From JBBPXY01 sp038200435 (GTDB lineage Bacteria; Actinomycetota; Thermoleophilia; Solirubrobacterales; Solirubrobacteraceae), in NCBI GenBank assembly GCA_038200435.1, contig JBBPXY010000058.1, forward strand, positions 1 to 19,878: a DNA stretch of 19,878 nt. Direction: 5' to 3'. Each line of letters starts with the position of its first letter. Position 1 is the first letter of the stretch. Positions 1 to 6,673 of the stretch are shown piece after piece. The notes under the pieces are model-generated. The model saw nothing but the letters and a program-made list of their open reading frames with translations. It was not told the DNA's origin and searched no databases. The position numbers and the translations under genes were made by a program.

Positions 1-1508
1 ACCGGGTTGCGCTTGCGAGGCCACTCGCGGCGCTTCCCGGCGGCGAGCGCGAACCTCCGCGCGATCTCGGCGCGGAGGTCCTCGGGCTGCACGACCCCGT
101 CGATCACGAGCTCAGAGGCAAGGTGCAGGAGGTCGACGCCCTCGGCGTACTCGGCGCGCAGCTCGGCCACCTTCTGCGCGCGCTCCTCCTCGTCCTCGAT
201 CCCCTGGATCTGGTTGTAGAAGACGGCGTTGACCGCCGCGCTCGGACCCATCACAGCGATCGAGGCCGTGGGTAGCGCGATGCACGCGTCGGGGGCGAAG
301 GCCGGCCCGGCCATCGCGTAGAGCCCGGCTCCGTAGGCCTTGCGCACGACGACCGACAGCTTCGGAACCGTCGCCTCGGAAACCGCGGCGATCATCTTCG
401 CGCCGTGGCGGATGATCCCCTGGCGCTCGACCGCGGTGCCGATCATGAACCCGGGCACGTCGGCGAGAAAGAGCAGCGGCACGTTGAACGCGTTGCAGGT
501 CTGGATGAAGCGCGCCGCCTTGTCGGCCGAGTCGACGAACAGCACTCCGCCCTTGAACTTCGGCTGGTTGGCCACGACGCCGACGACGCGTCCGTCTATG
601 CGCCCGTAGCCGACGATCAACTCCTTGGCCCAGCGTTTGTGCACCTCGTGGAAGGAGTCTGCGTCGAGCAGGGCCTCGAGCAGCCCGTGCATGTCGAACG
701 GCTTGTTCTCATCGGTGGGCACGAGGTCGCGGATCGGGGTCGAGGAAGCCGGCTCGGCGGGGGGAGCGGGGGGTGGCTCCTCCTCCCAGTGGGTCGGTAG
801 ATAGGACAGGTAGCGGCGGGCCCAGTCGATGCCGTCCTCGTCGGTCTTGACCAGCGCGTGGCCGCAGCCCGAGATGCCGGTGTGCATCTTCGCCCCGCCC
901 ATCTCCTCGAGCGAGACCGTCTCGCCGATCACCATCTCCGCCATCCGCGGCGAGCCGAGGTACATCGAGGCGTTGCCCTCGCGCATGATCACCACGTCGC
1001 AGAAGGCGGGGATGTAGGCCCCCCCGGCCGCGCTCGGGCCGAAGAGCACGCACACCTGGGGCACTACCCCCGACATCTGCACCTCGTTGTAGAAGATGCG
1101 CCCGGCGTGACGCCGGCCCGGGAACATCTGCACCTGCTCGGTGATGCGCGCGCCGGCCGAGTCGACCAGGTAGACCATCGGGATCCGGTGCTCGAGCGCC
1201 TTCTCCTGGATGCGGATGATCTTCTCGACGGTCTTCGGGCCCCACGACCCGGCCTTGACCGTCGGGTCGTTGGCCATTACGGCGACCGGCCGGCCGTCGA
1301 CGCGCCCCTGACCCGTGACTACGCCATCGGCCCCAAGGCCATCTTCCTCCCAGTTGGCGAGCAGCCCGTCCTCGACGAAAGAGCCCTCGTCGAGCAGCCG
1401 TCCCACCCGCTCGCGAACGGGCAGCTTGCCCTGCTCGCGTGCCTTCTCGTGATGGCGCTCGGGCCCGCCGCCGTGCGCGCGGCCGACTGCCTCGTCGACG
1501 TCGCTCAC
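1..1508 (-). CDS. Acyl-CoA carboxylase carboxyltransferase (beta) subunit, C-terminus cut by window edge
   Basis: Transfers CO2 from carboxybiotin to an acyl-CoA; it would work with a biotin carboxylase/BCCP subunit that is not in this window. 502 codons are visible, close to the usual 510-530 aa, so only a few C-terminal residues are missing. Seen: VDSAGAR at about residues 115-121, first oxyanion-hole loop GPSAAGGAYIP at 157-167, PGFMIG at 352-357, GIIRHGAKM at 364-372 and second oxyanion loop KAYGAGLYAM at 390-399. A Pro/Ala-rich linker at about 244-256 separates the N- and C-terminal crotonase-like halves. The GTG start at 1508 overlaps the stop of the upstream VOC gene (GTGA), implying translational coupling. 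The acyl substrate (propionyl, methylcrotonyl or other) cannot be settled from sequence; the GAGLYAM loop differs from classical PccB. Confidence 0.93.
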   Translation of the reverse strand, partial: MSDVDEAVGRAHGGGPERHHEKAREQGKLPVRERVGRLLDEGSFVEDGLLANWEEDGLGADGVVTGQGRVDGRPVAVMANDPTVKAGSWGPKTVEKIIRIQEKALEHRIPMVYLVDSAGARITEQVQMFPGRRHAGRIFYNEVQMSGVVPQVCVLFGPSAAGGAYIPAFCDVVIMREGNASMYLGSPRMAEMVIGETVSLEEMGGAKMHTGISGCGHALVKTDEDGIDWARRYLSYLPTHWEEEPPPAPPAEPASSTPIRDLVPTDENKPFDMHGLLEALLDADSFHEVHKRWAKELIVGYGRIDGRVVGVVANQPKFKGGVLFVDSADKAARFIQTCNAFNVPLLFLADVPGFMIGTAVERQGIIRHGAKMIAAVSEATVPKLSVVVRKAYGAGLYAMAGPAFAPDACIALPTASIAVMGPSAAVNAVFYNQIQGIEDEEERAQKVAELRAEYAEGVDLLHLASELVIDGVVQPEDLRAEIARRFALAAGKRREWPRKRNP

Positions 1509-1996
1509 ACCGCCGCCATGAGGTCGCGGAGATCGAGCGACTCGGTGACTATCGCGACGTCTCCGTCGGGCGTGCGCGGCCATTCCTCGCGCGGGCGGTC
1601 GCGGTAGAGCTCGATCCCGTTGAAGTCGGGATCGTGCAGGTACACGGCCTCGCTCACCGCGTGATCAGACGCTCCGTCCAGCCGCACCCCTGCCTCGAGA
1701 ACGCGGCGGACCGCCTTCCCCAGCGAGGCGCGCGTCGGATAGGCCATCGCGAAGTGGAACAGGCCAGGCGCACGCGGTGGCGCCGGCGGAGCGCCCTTGC
1801 TCTGCCACGTGTTGAGGCCGAGGTGGTGGTGGTAGCCGCCCGCCGACATGAACGCCGCCTGATCGCCGTAGCGCGCCTGCACCTCGAGGCCGAGAACGGA
1901 CTCGTAGAAGGCGACCGACCGCTCGAGGTCGGAGACCTTCAGATGCACGTGCCCGACGTAGGCGCCGGGATCGATCGGGTCTGGCACGGCGCTCAT
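1505..1996 (-). CDS. VOC/glyoxalase-fold metalloprotein
   Basis: 163-aa protein of the vicinal oxygen chelate superfamily. Two beta-alpha-beta-beta-beta modules are visible: the first begins at GHVHLKVSDLERSVAFY (about 15-31), the second at GLFHFAM (about 78-84) and ends in NGIELYRD (126-133). The likely metal ligands are H18, H81 and E129, all present. The extra HHHLGLN stretch (56-62) and the length resemble CatE/catechol-dioxygenase-like proteins more than a 140-aa methylmalonyl-CoA epimerase. The position between a hydroxyacyl-CoA dehydrogenase and an acyl-CoA carboxyltransferase nevertheless makes a CoA-thioester role possible. The ATG directly abuts the TAG of the upstream gene and the stop overlaps the downstream GTG, so it is internal to an operon. 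Family is well supported; reaction is unknown. Confidence 0.87.
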   Translation of the reverse strand: MSAVPDPIDPGAYVGHVHLKVSDLERSVAFYESVLGLEVQARYGDQAAFMSAGGYHHHLGLNTWQSKGAPPAPPRAPGLFHFAMAYPTRASLGKAVRRVLEAGVRLDGASDHAVSEAVYLHDPDFNGIELYRDRPREEWPRTPDGDVAIVTESLDLRDLMAAV

Positions 1997-2887
1997 CTAC
2001 GCCGTGATTCCAGCGTTGGGCTTCGGCTCCTCGCCCGAGTAGTCGTAGAAGCCCATGCCCGACTTGCGTCCGTACCAGCCCGCGGCGAGCATCTTGCGCA
2101 GGATCGGCGGCCGGGCGAAACGGCGCTCGCGGAACTCGTCGAACATCACGTCGCAGATCGAGCCAAGCGTGTCGAGACCGACGAAGTCCGACAGCGTGAG
2201 CGGCCCCATCGGGTGCCCGGCGCCGGCCTTCATGGCTGCGTCGATCTCCTCAATCGTGCCGACGCCCTCTTCGTAGGCGCGCATCCCGTCTAGTAGGTAG
2301 GGCACGAGCAGGCGGTTGACGATGAAGCCCGCCTTGTCCTTCGTCTGCACGGTGAGTTTGCCGCACTTCTGGCCGAAGTCGAGGCCGGCCTGGAAGGCCT
2401 CATCGGAGGTCGTCACGCAGCGCACGACCTCGAGCAGCTTCATCACCTGCGCGGGGTTGAAGAAATGCAGGCCCAGGAAGCGGTCGGGACGGCTCGTGGA
2501 GGCCGCCTGGTCGATCACGGCCAGCGACGAGGTGTTGGTCGCGAAGAAGGCCTCCGGCTTGACGATCCCGTCGACCTCCTTCCACATCTCGAGCTTCAGC
2601 GGCAGGCTCTCGGTGATCGCCTCGAGCACGAGGTCGCAGTCCGCGAAGTCGCCGTAGTCCACCGTGGTCTTGAGACGCCCGCGGATCGAGTCGGACTCCT
2701 CTTGTGTGGACTTGCCCTTCTCCACCGCGCGGGCGAGCTGCTTGTCGATCTTGCCCATGCACTTGTCGACCACGCTCTGGTCGAGCTCGCGCACGATCAC
2801 GTCGTATCCCGCGGTTGCCGCCACCTGGGCGATGCCGTGGCCCATGAGCCCGCCGCCGACCACTCCGACCGTCTTGATCTCCGCCAT
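1997..2887 (-). CDS. 3-hydroxybutyryl-CoA dehydrogenase
   Basis: NAD(P)-dependent oxidation of 3-hydroxyacyl-CoA to 3-oxoacyl-CoA (Hbd/PaaH/FadB2 family). 296 aa, the usual single-function length of about 285-300. N-terminal Rossmann motif GVVGGGLMGHGIA (8-20); catalytic set as in the family: S120/S121 in NTSSL, H141 in GLHFFNPAQVMKLLEVV, E153 and N191 in FIVNRLL. The C-terminal domain shows GHPMGPLTLSDFVGLD (224-239). The start is ATG 2887 because an AAAGGA ribosome-binding site lies 4 nt upstream and the Rossmann strand begins at once; an in-frame extension to 2959 would run into the CDF gene. It follows the CDF exporter by 38 nt and abuts the VOC gene, so it is probably in one transcript with the genes down to the carboxyltransferase. 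Confidence 0.94.
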   Translation of the reverse strand: MAEIKTVGVVGGGLMGHGIAQVAATAGYDVIVRELDQSVVDKCMGKIDKQLARAVEKGKSTQEESDSIRGRLKTTVDYGDFADCDLVLEAITESLPLKLEMWKEVDGIVKPEAFFATNTSSLAVIDQAASTSRPDRFLGLHFFNPAQVMKLLEVVRCVTTSDEAFQAGLDFGQKCGKLTVQTKDKAGFIVNRLLVPYLLDGMRAYEEGVGTIEEIDAAMKAGAGHPMGPLTLSDFVGLDTLGSICDVMFDEFRERRFARPPILRKMLAAGWYGRKSGMGFYDYSGEEPKPNAGITA

Positions 2888-2891
2888 CTCG

Positions 2892-2897
2892 TCCTTT
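2892..2897 (-). promoter_or_regulatory. Ribosome binding site of the 3-hydroxybutyryl-CoA dehydrogenase
   Basis: AAAGGA followed by CGAG and the ATG at 2887. One of few clear Shine-Dalgarno sequences in the window; it decides the start of this gene over the upstream in-frame extension. Confidence 0.65.
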
Positions 2898-2925
2898 GAA
2901 GTTTGGGGTGCCTGAGCGCCGCAGG

Positions 2926-3582
2926 CTACCGGCGCGCCGCCGCGTGCACCGTCTGCCACGAGTGCCAGGTGATGCGCAGGATCGCCAGCGAGATGATCAG
3001 GCCGATGGTCGGGTCGGCGACGTCGAGCCCGAGCGCGACGACTCCCGCGCTGAGGATGACCGCGGCCGAGACCAGTGCATCGGCCCGGGCGTGGTCGCCG
3101 TCGGCGATCAGGGCGGCCGAATCGAGGTGGCGCCCGGCTCGGGTGCGGACGATCGCCGCCGCGTAGTTGCCGGCGACACCGATCGCTCCCGCGAGGGCCA
3201 GCGCCACGAGATGATCCGGCGGCGAGGGATCGATCAGCCGCCGCACCGCCTCGACGCCCGCGACCACCGCGCTGACGAAGATCGTGAAGACGACAGCCAG
3301 CCCGGCATAGCCCTCAGCGCGTCGGCTGCGCAGCAGGAAGGCGATGCCGAGCGGGATCGCCGTCAGCGCGTCTCCGGCGTTGTGGATGAGGTCGGCGAGC
3401 AGCGCGACGCTCCCCGAGAGCACGAAGACGACGATCTGCGCGGCGGTCGTCAGCGTGAGGATCCCCAAGGAGAGGCCTACCGCACGGAGTCCCTCGCGCG
3501 AGCGTTTGATCGAATCGTCGACCAGACCATGCGAGTGGCCGTGGCCGTGGGAATGCCCGTGATCCTGAGCGTGGTCGTGCAC
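2926..3582 (-). CDS. Cation diffusion facilitator (Zn/Co/Cd-type) exporter lacking the C-terminal domain
   Basis: Six-helix metal/proton antiporter of the CDF family. From GTG 3582 it has 218 aa. The His-rich N-terminus (ten His in residues 2-18) is a metal-binding tail. Hydrophobic helices lie at about 36-56, 58-84, 93-113, 124-146, 155-185 and 188-206. The metal site is HxxxD in helix 2 (H67, D71) and HxxxD in helix 5 (H164, D168), the arrangement of Zn-type members. The chain ends 12 residues after helix 6, so the usual 80-aa cytoplasmic ferredoxin-like dimerisation domain is absent. GTG 3591 (221 aa) is an alternative start; 3582 is preferred because a TACCGT -10-like hexamer sits 7 nt upstream, the spacing seen at other starts here. 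It diverges from the crotonase gene. Confidence 0.88.
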   Translation of the reverse strand: MHDHAQDHGHSHGHGHSHGLVDDSIKRSREGLRAVGLSLGILTLTTAAQIVVFVLSGSVALLADLIHNAGDALTAIPLGIAFLLRSRRAEGYAGLAVVFTIFVSAVVAGVEAVRRLIDPSPPDHLVALALAGAIGVAGNYAAAIVRTRAGRHLDSAALIADGDHARADALVSAAVILSAGVVALGLDVADPTIGLIISLAILRITWHSWQTVHAAARR

Positions 3583-3589
3583 GGTCGCC

Positions 3590-3599
3590 ACGGTAGCCT
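3590..3599. promoter_or_regulatory. Putative symmetric bidirectional leaderless promoter (overlapping -10 elements)
   Basis: Plus strand reads ACGGTAGCCT. TAGCCT (3594-3599) lies 7 nt before the ATG of the crotonase gene at 3607. On the minus strand TACCGT (3595-3590) lies 7 nt before the GTG of the CDF gene at 3582. Both hexamers fit TANNNT and share the same self-complementary TA at 3594-3595. No Shine-Dalgarno is visible for either gene and no good -35 match was found, so this is an inference from position and symmetry. Confidence 0.5.
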
Positions 3600-3606
3600 G
3601 CCGCCC

Positions 3607-4386
3607 ATGCCCATCGTCACCACGGAGGACCGCGGCGCCGTGCGGCACGTCGTCCTCAACCGCCCCGAGAAACGCAACGCGATGAACGGCGAGCTCGTGC
3701 AGGCGCTGGGGGTCGCGTTCAAAGCCGCCGCGAACGATCCCGACATCCATTGCGTCGTGATCCGCGGGGAGGGCGCGATGTTCTCCTCGGGCATGGACTT
3801 CACGTCGCTCGGCGCGCTCGCCGAGGCCCCGGAGCACCTCCGCGCCTTCCGCCGGGAGTGCATCGAGGCCTGGAACCTCTGCGAGGAGATGACCAAGCCG
3901 GTCGTCTGCCAGGTACACGGCGGCTGCATCGGCGGCGCGATGGAGCTTGCCCTCGCCTGCGACCTGCGGGTGATGGCCTCCGACGCGGTCATCGGCCTGG
4001 TCGAAACCCGTGTCGGGCTCATCCCCGACGTGGGTGGGTCGTCGCGGCTGCCCTCCGTCGTGGGACTCGGTCGCGCGAAGGAGATGATCATGACCTCGAA
4101 GATCATCGGCGCCGAGGAGGCCGAGCGGATCGGCCTGGTCAATCGCGTCGCCCCGGCCGCCGAGCTGGACGCGGCCACGGATCAGCTCGTCAGTGAGCTC
4201 CTCACCTGCTCACCCGTCGCCGTGGGGCTCGCCAAGCGGGTCATGGACGCGGCGGCCAAGCCGGCACTGGCCCTGACGTTGGAGCAGGAGGTCACGGCGC
4301 AGACCGTTTGCGCTTTGTCGGAGGACTACCGCGAGGGCGCCCGGGCGTTGGCCGAGAAGCGCCAGCCGGAGTTCACCGGGCGCTGA
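3607..4386 (+). CDS. Enoyl-CoA hydratase/isomerase (crotonase) family protein
   Basis: 259 aa, normal for a single-domain crotonase. Motifs: VVLNRPEKRNAMN (15-27), oxyanion loop FSSGMDF (59-65), VHGGCIGGAMELALACDLR (103-121), and VETRVGLIPDVGGSSRLP (132-149). Both positions used by hydratases carry Glu (E113 and E133). In addition D141 in PDVGG matches the Asp of dienoyl-CoA isomerases, so hydration, double-bond isomerisation or both are possible. It acts in the cytoplasm in beta-oxidation-type pathways. The ATG at 3607 has no Shine-Dalgarno but a TAGCCT hexamer 7 nt upstream, consistent with a leaderless message. A longer in-frame reading upstream to 2896 is antisense to the CDF exporter and is not real coding. 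It converges with the M28 peptidase across the repeat-bearing gap. Confidence 0.93.
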   Translation: MPIVTTEDRGAVRHVVLNRPEKRNAMNGELVQALGVAFKAAANDPDIHCVVIRGEGAMFSSGMDFTSLGALAEAPEHLRAFRRECIEAWNLCEEMTKPVVCQVHGGCIGGAMELALACDLRVMASDAVIGLVETRVGLIPDVGGSSRLPSVVGLGRAKEMIMTSKIIGAEEAERIGLVNRVAPAAELDAATDQLVSELLTCSPVAVGLAKRVMDAAAKPALALTLEQEVTAQTVCALSEDYREGARALAEKRQPEFTGR

Positions 4387-4450
4387 GCGCACTTCGCCGG
4401 GCTGGGCCGGACTGAGGGTGCGGGGTCTTGGGAGGGGAGCGGAACCGACG

Positions 4451-4495
4451 GTTCATGTCCACGGAAGCGCGCGTCTCACCGTTGTGGACAGAAAC
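4451..4495. repeat. Inverted-repeat unit 1 (12-mer arms)
   Basis: Left arm GTTCATGTCCAC (4451-4462) and right arm GTGGACAGAAAC (4484-4495), separated by 21 nt. The arms are inverted with two mismatches. The right arm is identical to both arms of unit 2, which starts exactly 60 bp further on. It lies in the 223-bp gap between the converging crotonase and M28 peptidase genes. Confidence 0.75.
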
Positions 4496-4505
4496 ATGCG
4501 CTATC

Positions 4506-4560
4506 CGGCGGTTTCTGTCCACGCTCCGTCCTTGGAGCACGCTGTGGACAGAAACCGCCG
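4506..4560. repeat. Inverted-repeat unit 2 (17-bp perfect arms); possible bidirectional terminator or structured element
   Basis: CGGCGGTTTCTGTCCAC (4506-4522) is the exact reverse complement of GTGGACAGAAACCGCCG (4544-4560), with a 21-nt loop that itself contains GCTCC...GGAGC. The core 12-mer arms have the same 33-bp arm-to-arm offset as unit 1. The remainder of the gap (4387-4450 and 4561-4609) shows no gene. A stem of this length between convergent genes could stop transcription from both sides, but there is no T-tract and the duplicated design argues for a dispersed repeat family. Confidence 0.75.
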
Positions 4561-4609
4561 CTCCAAGCCGCTCTCCTTCGTAGATCCGGTCAATCGGGCG
4601 ATACGAGCC

Positions 4610-5737
4610 CTAACCCAAGCCGCGCGCCACGAACTCCTCGACGATCCCCGCCGCGATGCGCACACAGCGCTCGACCGAGTCCCAGTCGACCCGATCGGGG
4701 GTGTCGGTGGGGCGGTGGTAGTTCGTGAAGACCCCGTCGGGCCCGATCGACAGGAGCGAGATGGCCGGGATGTGAGCGAAGCGGGCGAGAATCGCGTCGG
4801 TCCAACCGCCGATGCGCCAGCGCTCGGGCGCCGGCTCGCCGGCGCGGTCGGCGCCGCGGTCGGCGAGGTCGAGATCCTCGGCCCGGTAGCGGTGCTGTAG
4901 GAGCCCGCCCTCTCCCGCGAGGACGATCGGCCGACCGGCGCCGAGCGTGTCGACGCTGAGCACCAGGTCGGGCCGCGGATGGCCGCGCAGGAACGCTGCG
5001 GTGCCGCCCATGCCCGCCTCCTCGCTCCCGGGCGCGACGAGCAGCAGCTCGACGCCCGCCGGGGGCTCTGCCGCGAAGCGTTCGGCGAGAGCGATCAGCG
5101 CGGCGACGCCGGACGCGTTGTCGCTGGCGCCCGGCACCACGGGGCCACGAGCGAGGTCGAGCCCGGCGAGCGCGGCCGCGCCGAGTACGGCTGCGGAACT
5201 CCGCCGGGCGAACGTCGCGAGCAAGAACGCGGGTGCGAACGGCGCGAGAAACGGATCGATCGTCCGCCGGCGCAGACGCCGCGCGCGCCCGAAGCGCTCG
5301 AGGGGCAGCTTCCAGAAGAGCCCGGTGCGCGCGACGTCGTGATGCGCGAGGACCACGATCGTCCGCTGCGCTCCTCCGCCGGGTGGCACGATGCGCGCCA
5401 CCACGTTCGCGCCCTCTCCGGCCGGCGGAAGGCGAGCGAGCCACTGCCGCCGGCCGCTCACGTCCAGCTCGAGCGAGGCGAGGGCGGCCAGCCCGAGCGG
5501 CAACCCGAAGCGCCGCGGCAAACACGTCGCCAGCAGTCCCGCCGCGGCGTGCAGCGTCTGGGCGAGCGCAAAGCCCGTCCGGTAGCGGTAGGGCTCGACC
5601 CGCACGTCACCGACACCGGCCTCCCGCAGCCGCTCCGCGATCCACTGCGCCGACGCCCTCTCCCCCGCTCCCGCCGACTCGCGGACCATCGCCGACAGCG
5701 CCTCGACGTCGGCGCGCAGCGTCAGGCGCTCTCCCAC
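4610..5737 (-). CDS. M28-family zinc metallopeptidase with internal hydrophobic segments
   Basis: 375-aa aminopeptidase-like hydrolase. All five ligand positions of the co-catalytic di-zinc site are present: H132 (AHHD), D206 (GASDNASG), E239/E240 (GSEEAG, catalytic base plus ligand), D263 (SVDTLG) and H341 (NYHRPTDTPD). Hydrophobic stretches at about 55-90 and 162-195 are unusual for a soluble M28 enzyme and suggest membrane association; no N-terminal signal peptide is seen. The GTG at 5737 overlaps the stop of the HMG-CoA lyase gene by 16 nt; ATG 5689 would be a shorter alternative but would trim the start of the fold. Substrate is unknown. Pairing with HMG-CoA lyase looks like operon organisation rather than a shared pathway. 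Confidence 0.85.
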   Translation of the reverse strand: MGERLTLRADVEALSAMVRESAGAGERASAQWIAERLREAGVGDVRVEPYRYRTGFALAQTLHAAAGLLATCLPRRFGLPLGLAALASLELDVSGRRQWLARLPPAGEGANVVARIVPPGGGAQRTIVVLAHHDVARTGLFWKLPLERFGRARRLRRRTIDPFLAPFAPAFLLATFARRSSAAVLGAAALAGLDLARGPVVPGASDNASGVAALIALAERFAAEPPAGVELLLVAPGSEEAGMGGTAAFLRGHPRPDLVLSVDTLGAGRPIVLAGEGGLLQHRYRAEDLDLADRGADRAGEPAPERWRIGGWTDAILARFAHIPAISLLSIGPDGVFTNYHRPTDTPDRVDWDSVERCVRIAAGIVEEFVARGLG

Positions 5738-6651
5738 CGCACCGGCCCCGCCGTCAGCACGTGACTGCCGAGCGGGCGCCCGAGGGCCTCCTGCGCGGCG
5801 CGCGCGGCGTCGATGACCGCCGGGAGCGAGACTCCCGTCTCGATCCCCATCTCCTGCAGCATCGAGAGCAAGTCCTCGGTGGCGATGTTGCCGGTCGCCC
5901 CGCGCGGCACCGGGCAACCGCCGAGCTCGCCGAAGCTCGACTCGAAGGAGTCGATACCGGCCTCGAGCGCGGCCAGCACGTTGGCCAGGCCCTGGCCGCG
6001 GGTGTTGTGGAAGTGGGCCGTGAGCTGCACGCCGGGTAGCGCCTCTCGGGCGGCGGCGAAGTACTCCCGGACCTGGCGCGGGTTGGCCATCCCCGTGGTG
6101 TCTCCGAACCCGATCTCCTCAGCACCGGCCTCGACCAGCCGCTGAGCGATCCCGAAGACCTGCTCCACCGGGACTTGCCCCTCGTAGGGGCAGCCGAAGG
6201 CAACCGAGATCACTCCTTCGCAGCGCAGGCCCTCCTCGCGAGCGCGGCCGAGCACTCGCTCAACCCCCGTCAGCGACTCCTCGACCGAGCGGTTCACGTT
6301 CTTGCGGTTGTGGGTCTCGGAGGCGGAGAGAAAGACGTTGACCTCGTGAAAGCGCTCGCGCCGGCGCAGCGCGTTGTCGAGCCCGCGCTCGTTGGGGATG
6401 AGCACGCTCAACGCCACGCCGTCGGGCACCGAGATGCGGCTCAGAACCTCGTCGGCGTCGGAGAGCTGCGGGATCACGTCGGGGCGCACGAAACTCGTTA
6501 CCTCGATGCGCTGCAGGCCCGTCCGGGCGAGCGCGTCGATAAGCCGGACTTTGTCGTCGGTGGAGACGATCTCCGGCTCGTTCTGAAAGCCGTCGCGCGG
6601 GCCCACCTCACGCACGAGGACGCTCTCCGGATAGGTCTGAGATTGCCCCAC
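5722..6651 (-). CDS. mvaB: Hydroxymethylglutaryl-CoA lyase
   Basis: Cleaves 3-hydroxy-3-methylglutaryl-CoA to acetoacetate and acetyl-CoA, the last step of leucine catabolism. 309 aa, typical length, HMGL-like TIM barrel. Motifs: REVGPRDGFQNE (14-25) with the catalytic Arg/Asp, GFGDTTGMANP (181-191), HFHNTRGQG (213-221) with the two metal-binding His, and GELGGCPVPRGATGNIATED (241-260) with the loop Cys C246 and the metal-binding Asn. The nearby 2-isopropylmalate synthase and homocitrate synthase relatives lack the GGCP loop. The start is GTG 6651 with no Shine-Dalgarno; TAGGCT lies 6 nt upstream on the minus strand, fitting a leaderless message. It is divergent from npdG, with 22 nt between the two starts, and overlaps the M28 gene at its 3' end. 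Confidence 0.93.
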   Translation of the reverse strand: MGQSQTYPESVLVREVGPRDGFQNEPEIVSTDDKVRLIDALARTGLQRIEVTSFVRPDVIPQLSDADEVLSRISVPDGVALSVLIPNERGLDNALRRRERFHEVNVFLSASETHNRKNVNRSVEESLTGVERVLGRAREEGLRCEGVISVAFGCPYEGQVPVEQVFGIAQRLVEAGAEEIGFGDTTGMANPRQVREYFAAAREALPGVQLTAHFHNTRGQGLANVLAALEAGIDSFESSFGELGGCPVPRGATGNIATEDLLSMLQEMGIETGVSLPAVIDAARAAQEALGRPLGSHVLTAGPVRWESA

Positions 6652-6657
6652 GGAGCC

Positions 6658-6667
6658 AGCCTATACT
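6658..6667. promoter_or_regulatory. Putative symmetric bidirectional leaderless promoter (overlapping -10 elements)
   Basis: On plus, TATACT (6662-6667) is followed by 6 nt and the GTG of npdG at 6674. On minus, TAGGCT (6663-6658) is followed by 6 nt and the GTG of the HMG-CoA lyase at 6651. The hexamers share the TA at 6662-6663, the same design as at 3590-3599. No convincing -35 on either side. Confidence 0.55.
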
Positions 6668-6673
6668 CGCGCC

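Noticed and set aside
2905..2933. Small hairpin GCCTG/CAGGC around the CDF stop as a terminator
   Set aside because: Only a 5-bp stem, no T-tract, and the downstream gene is close enough to be co-transcribed; not reported as a feature.
2896..3606. Upstream in-frame extension of the crotonase gene
   Set aside because: It runs antisense to the CDF exporter, has no recognisable fold, and the crotonase domain begins properly at 3607.
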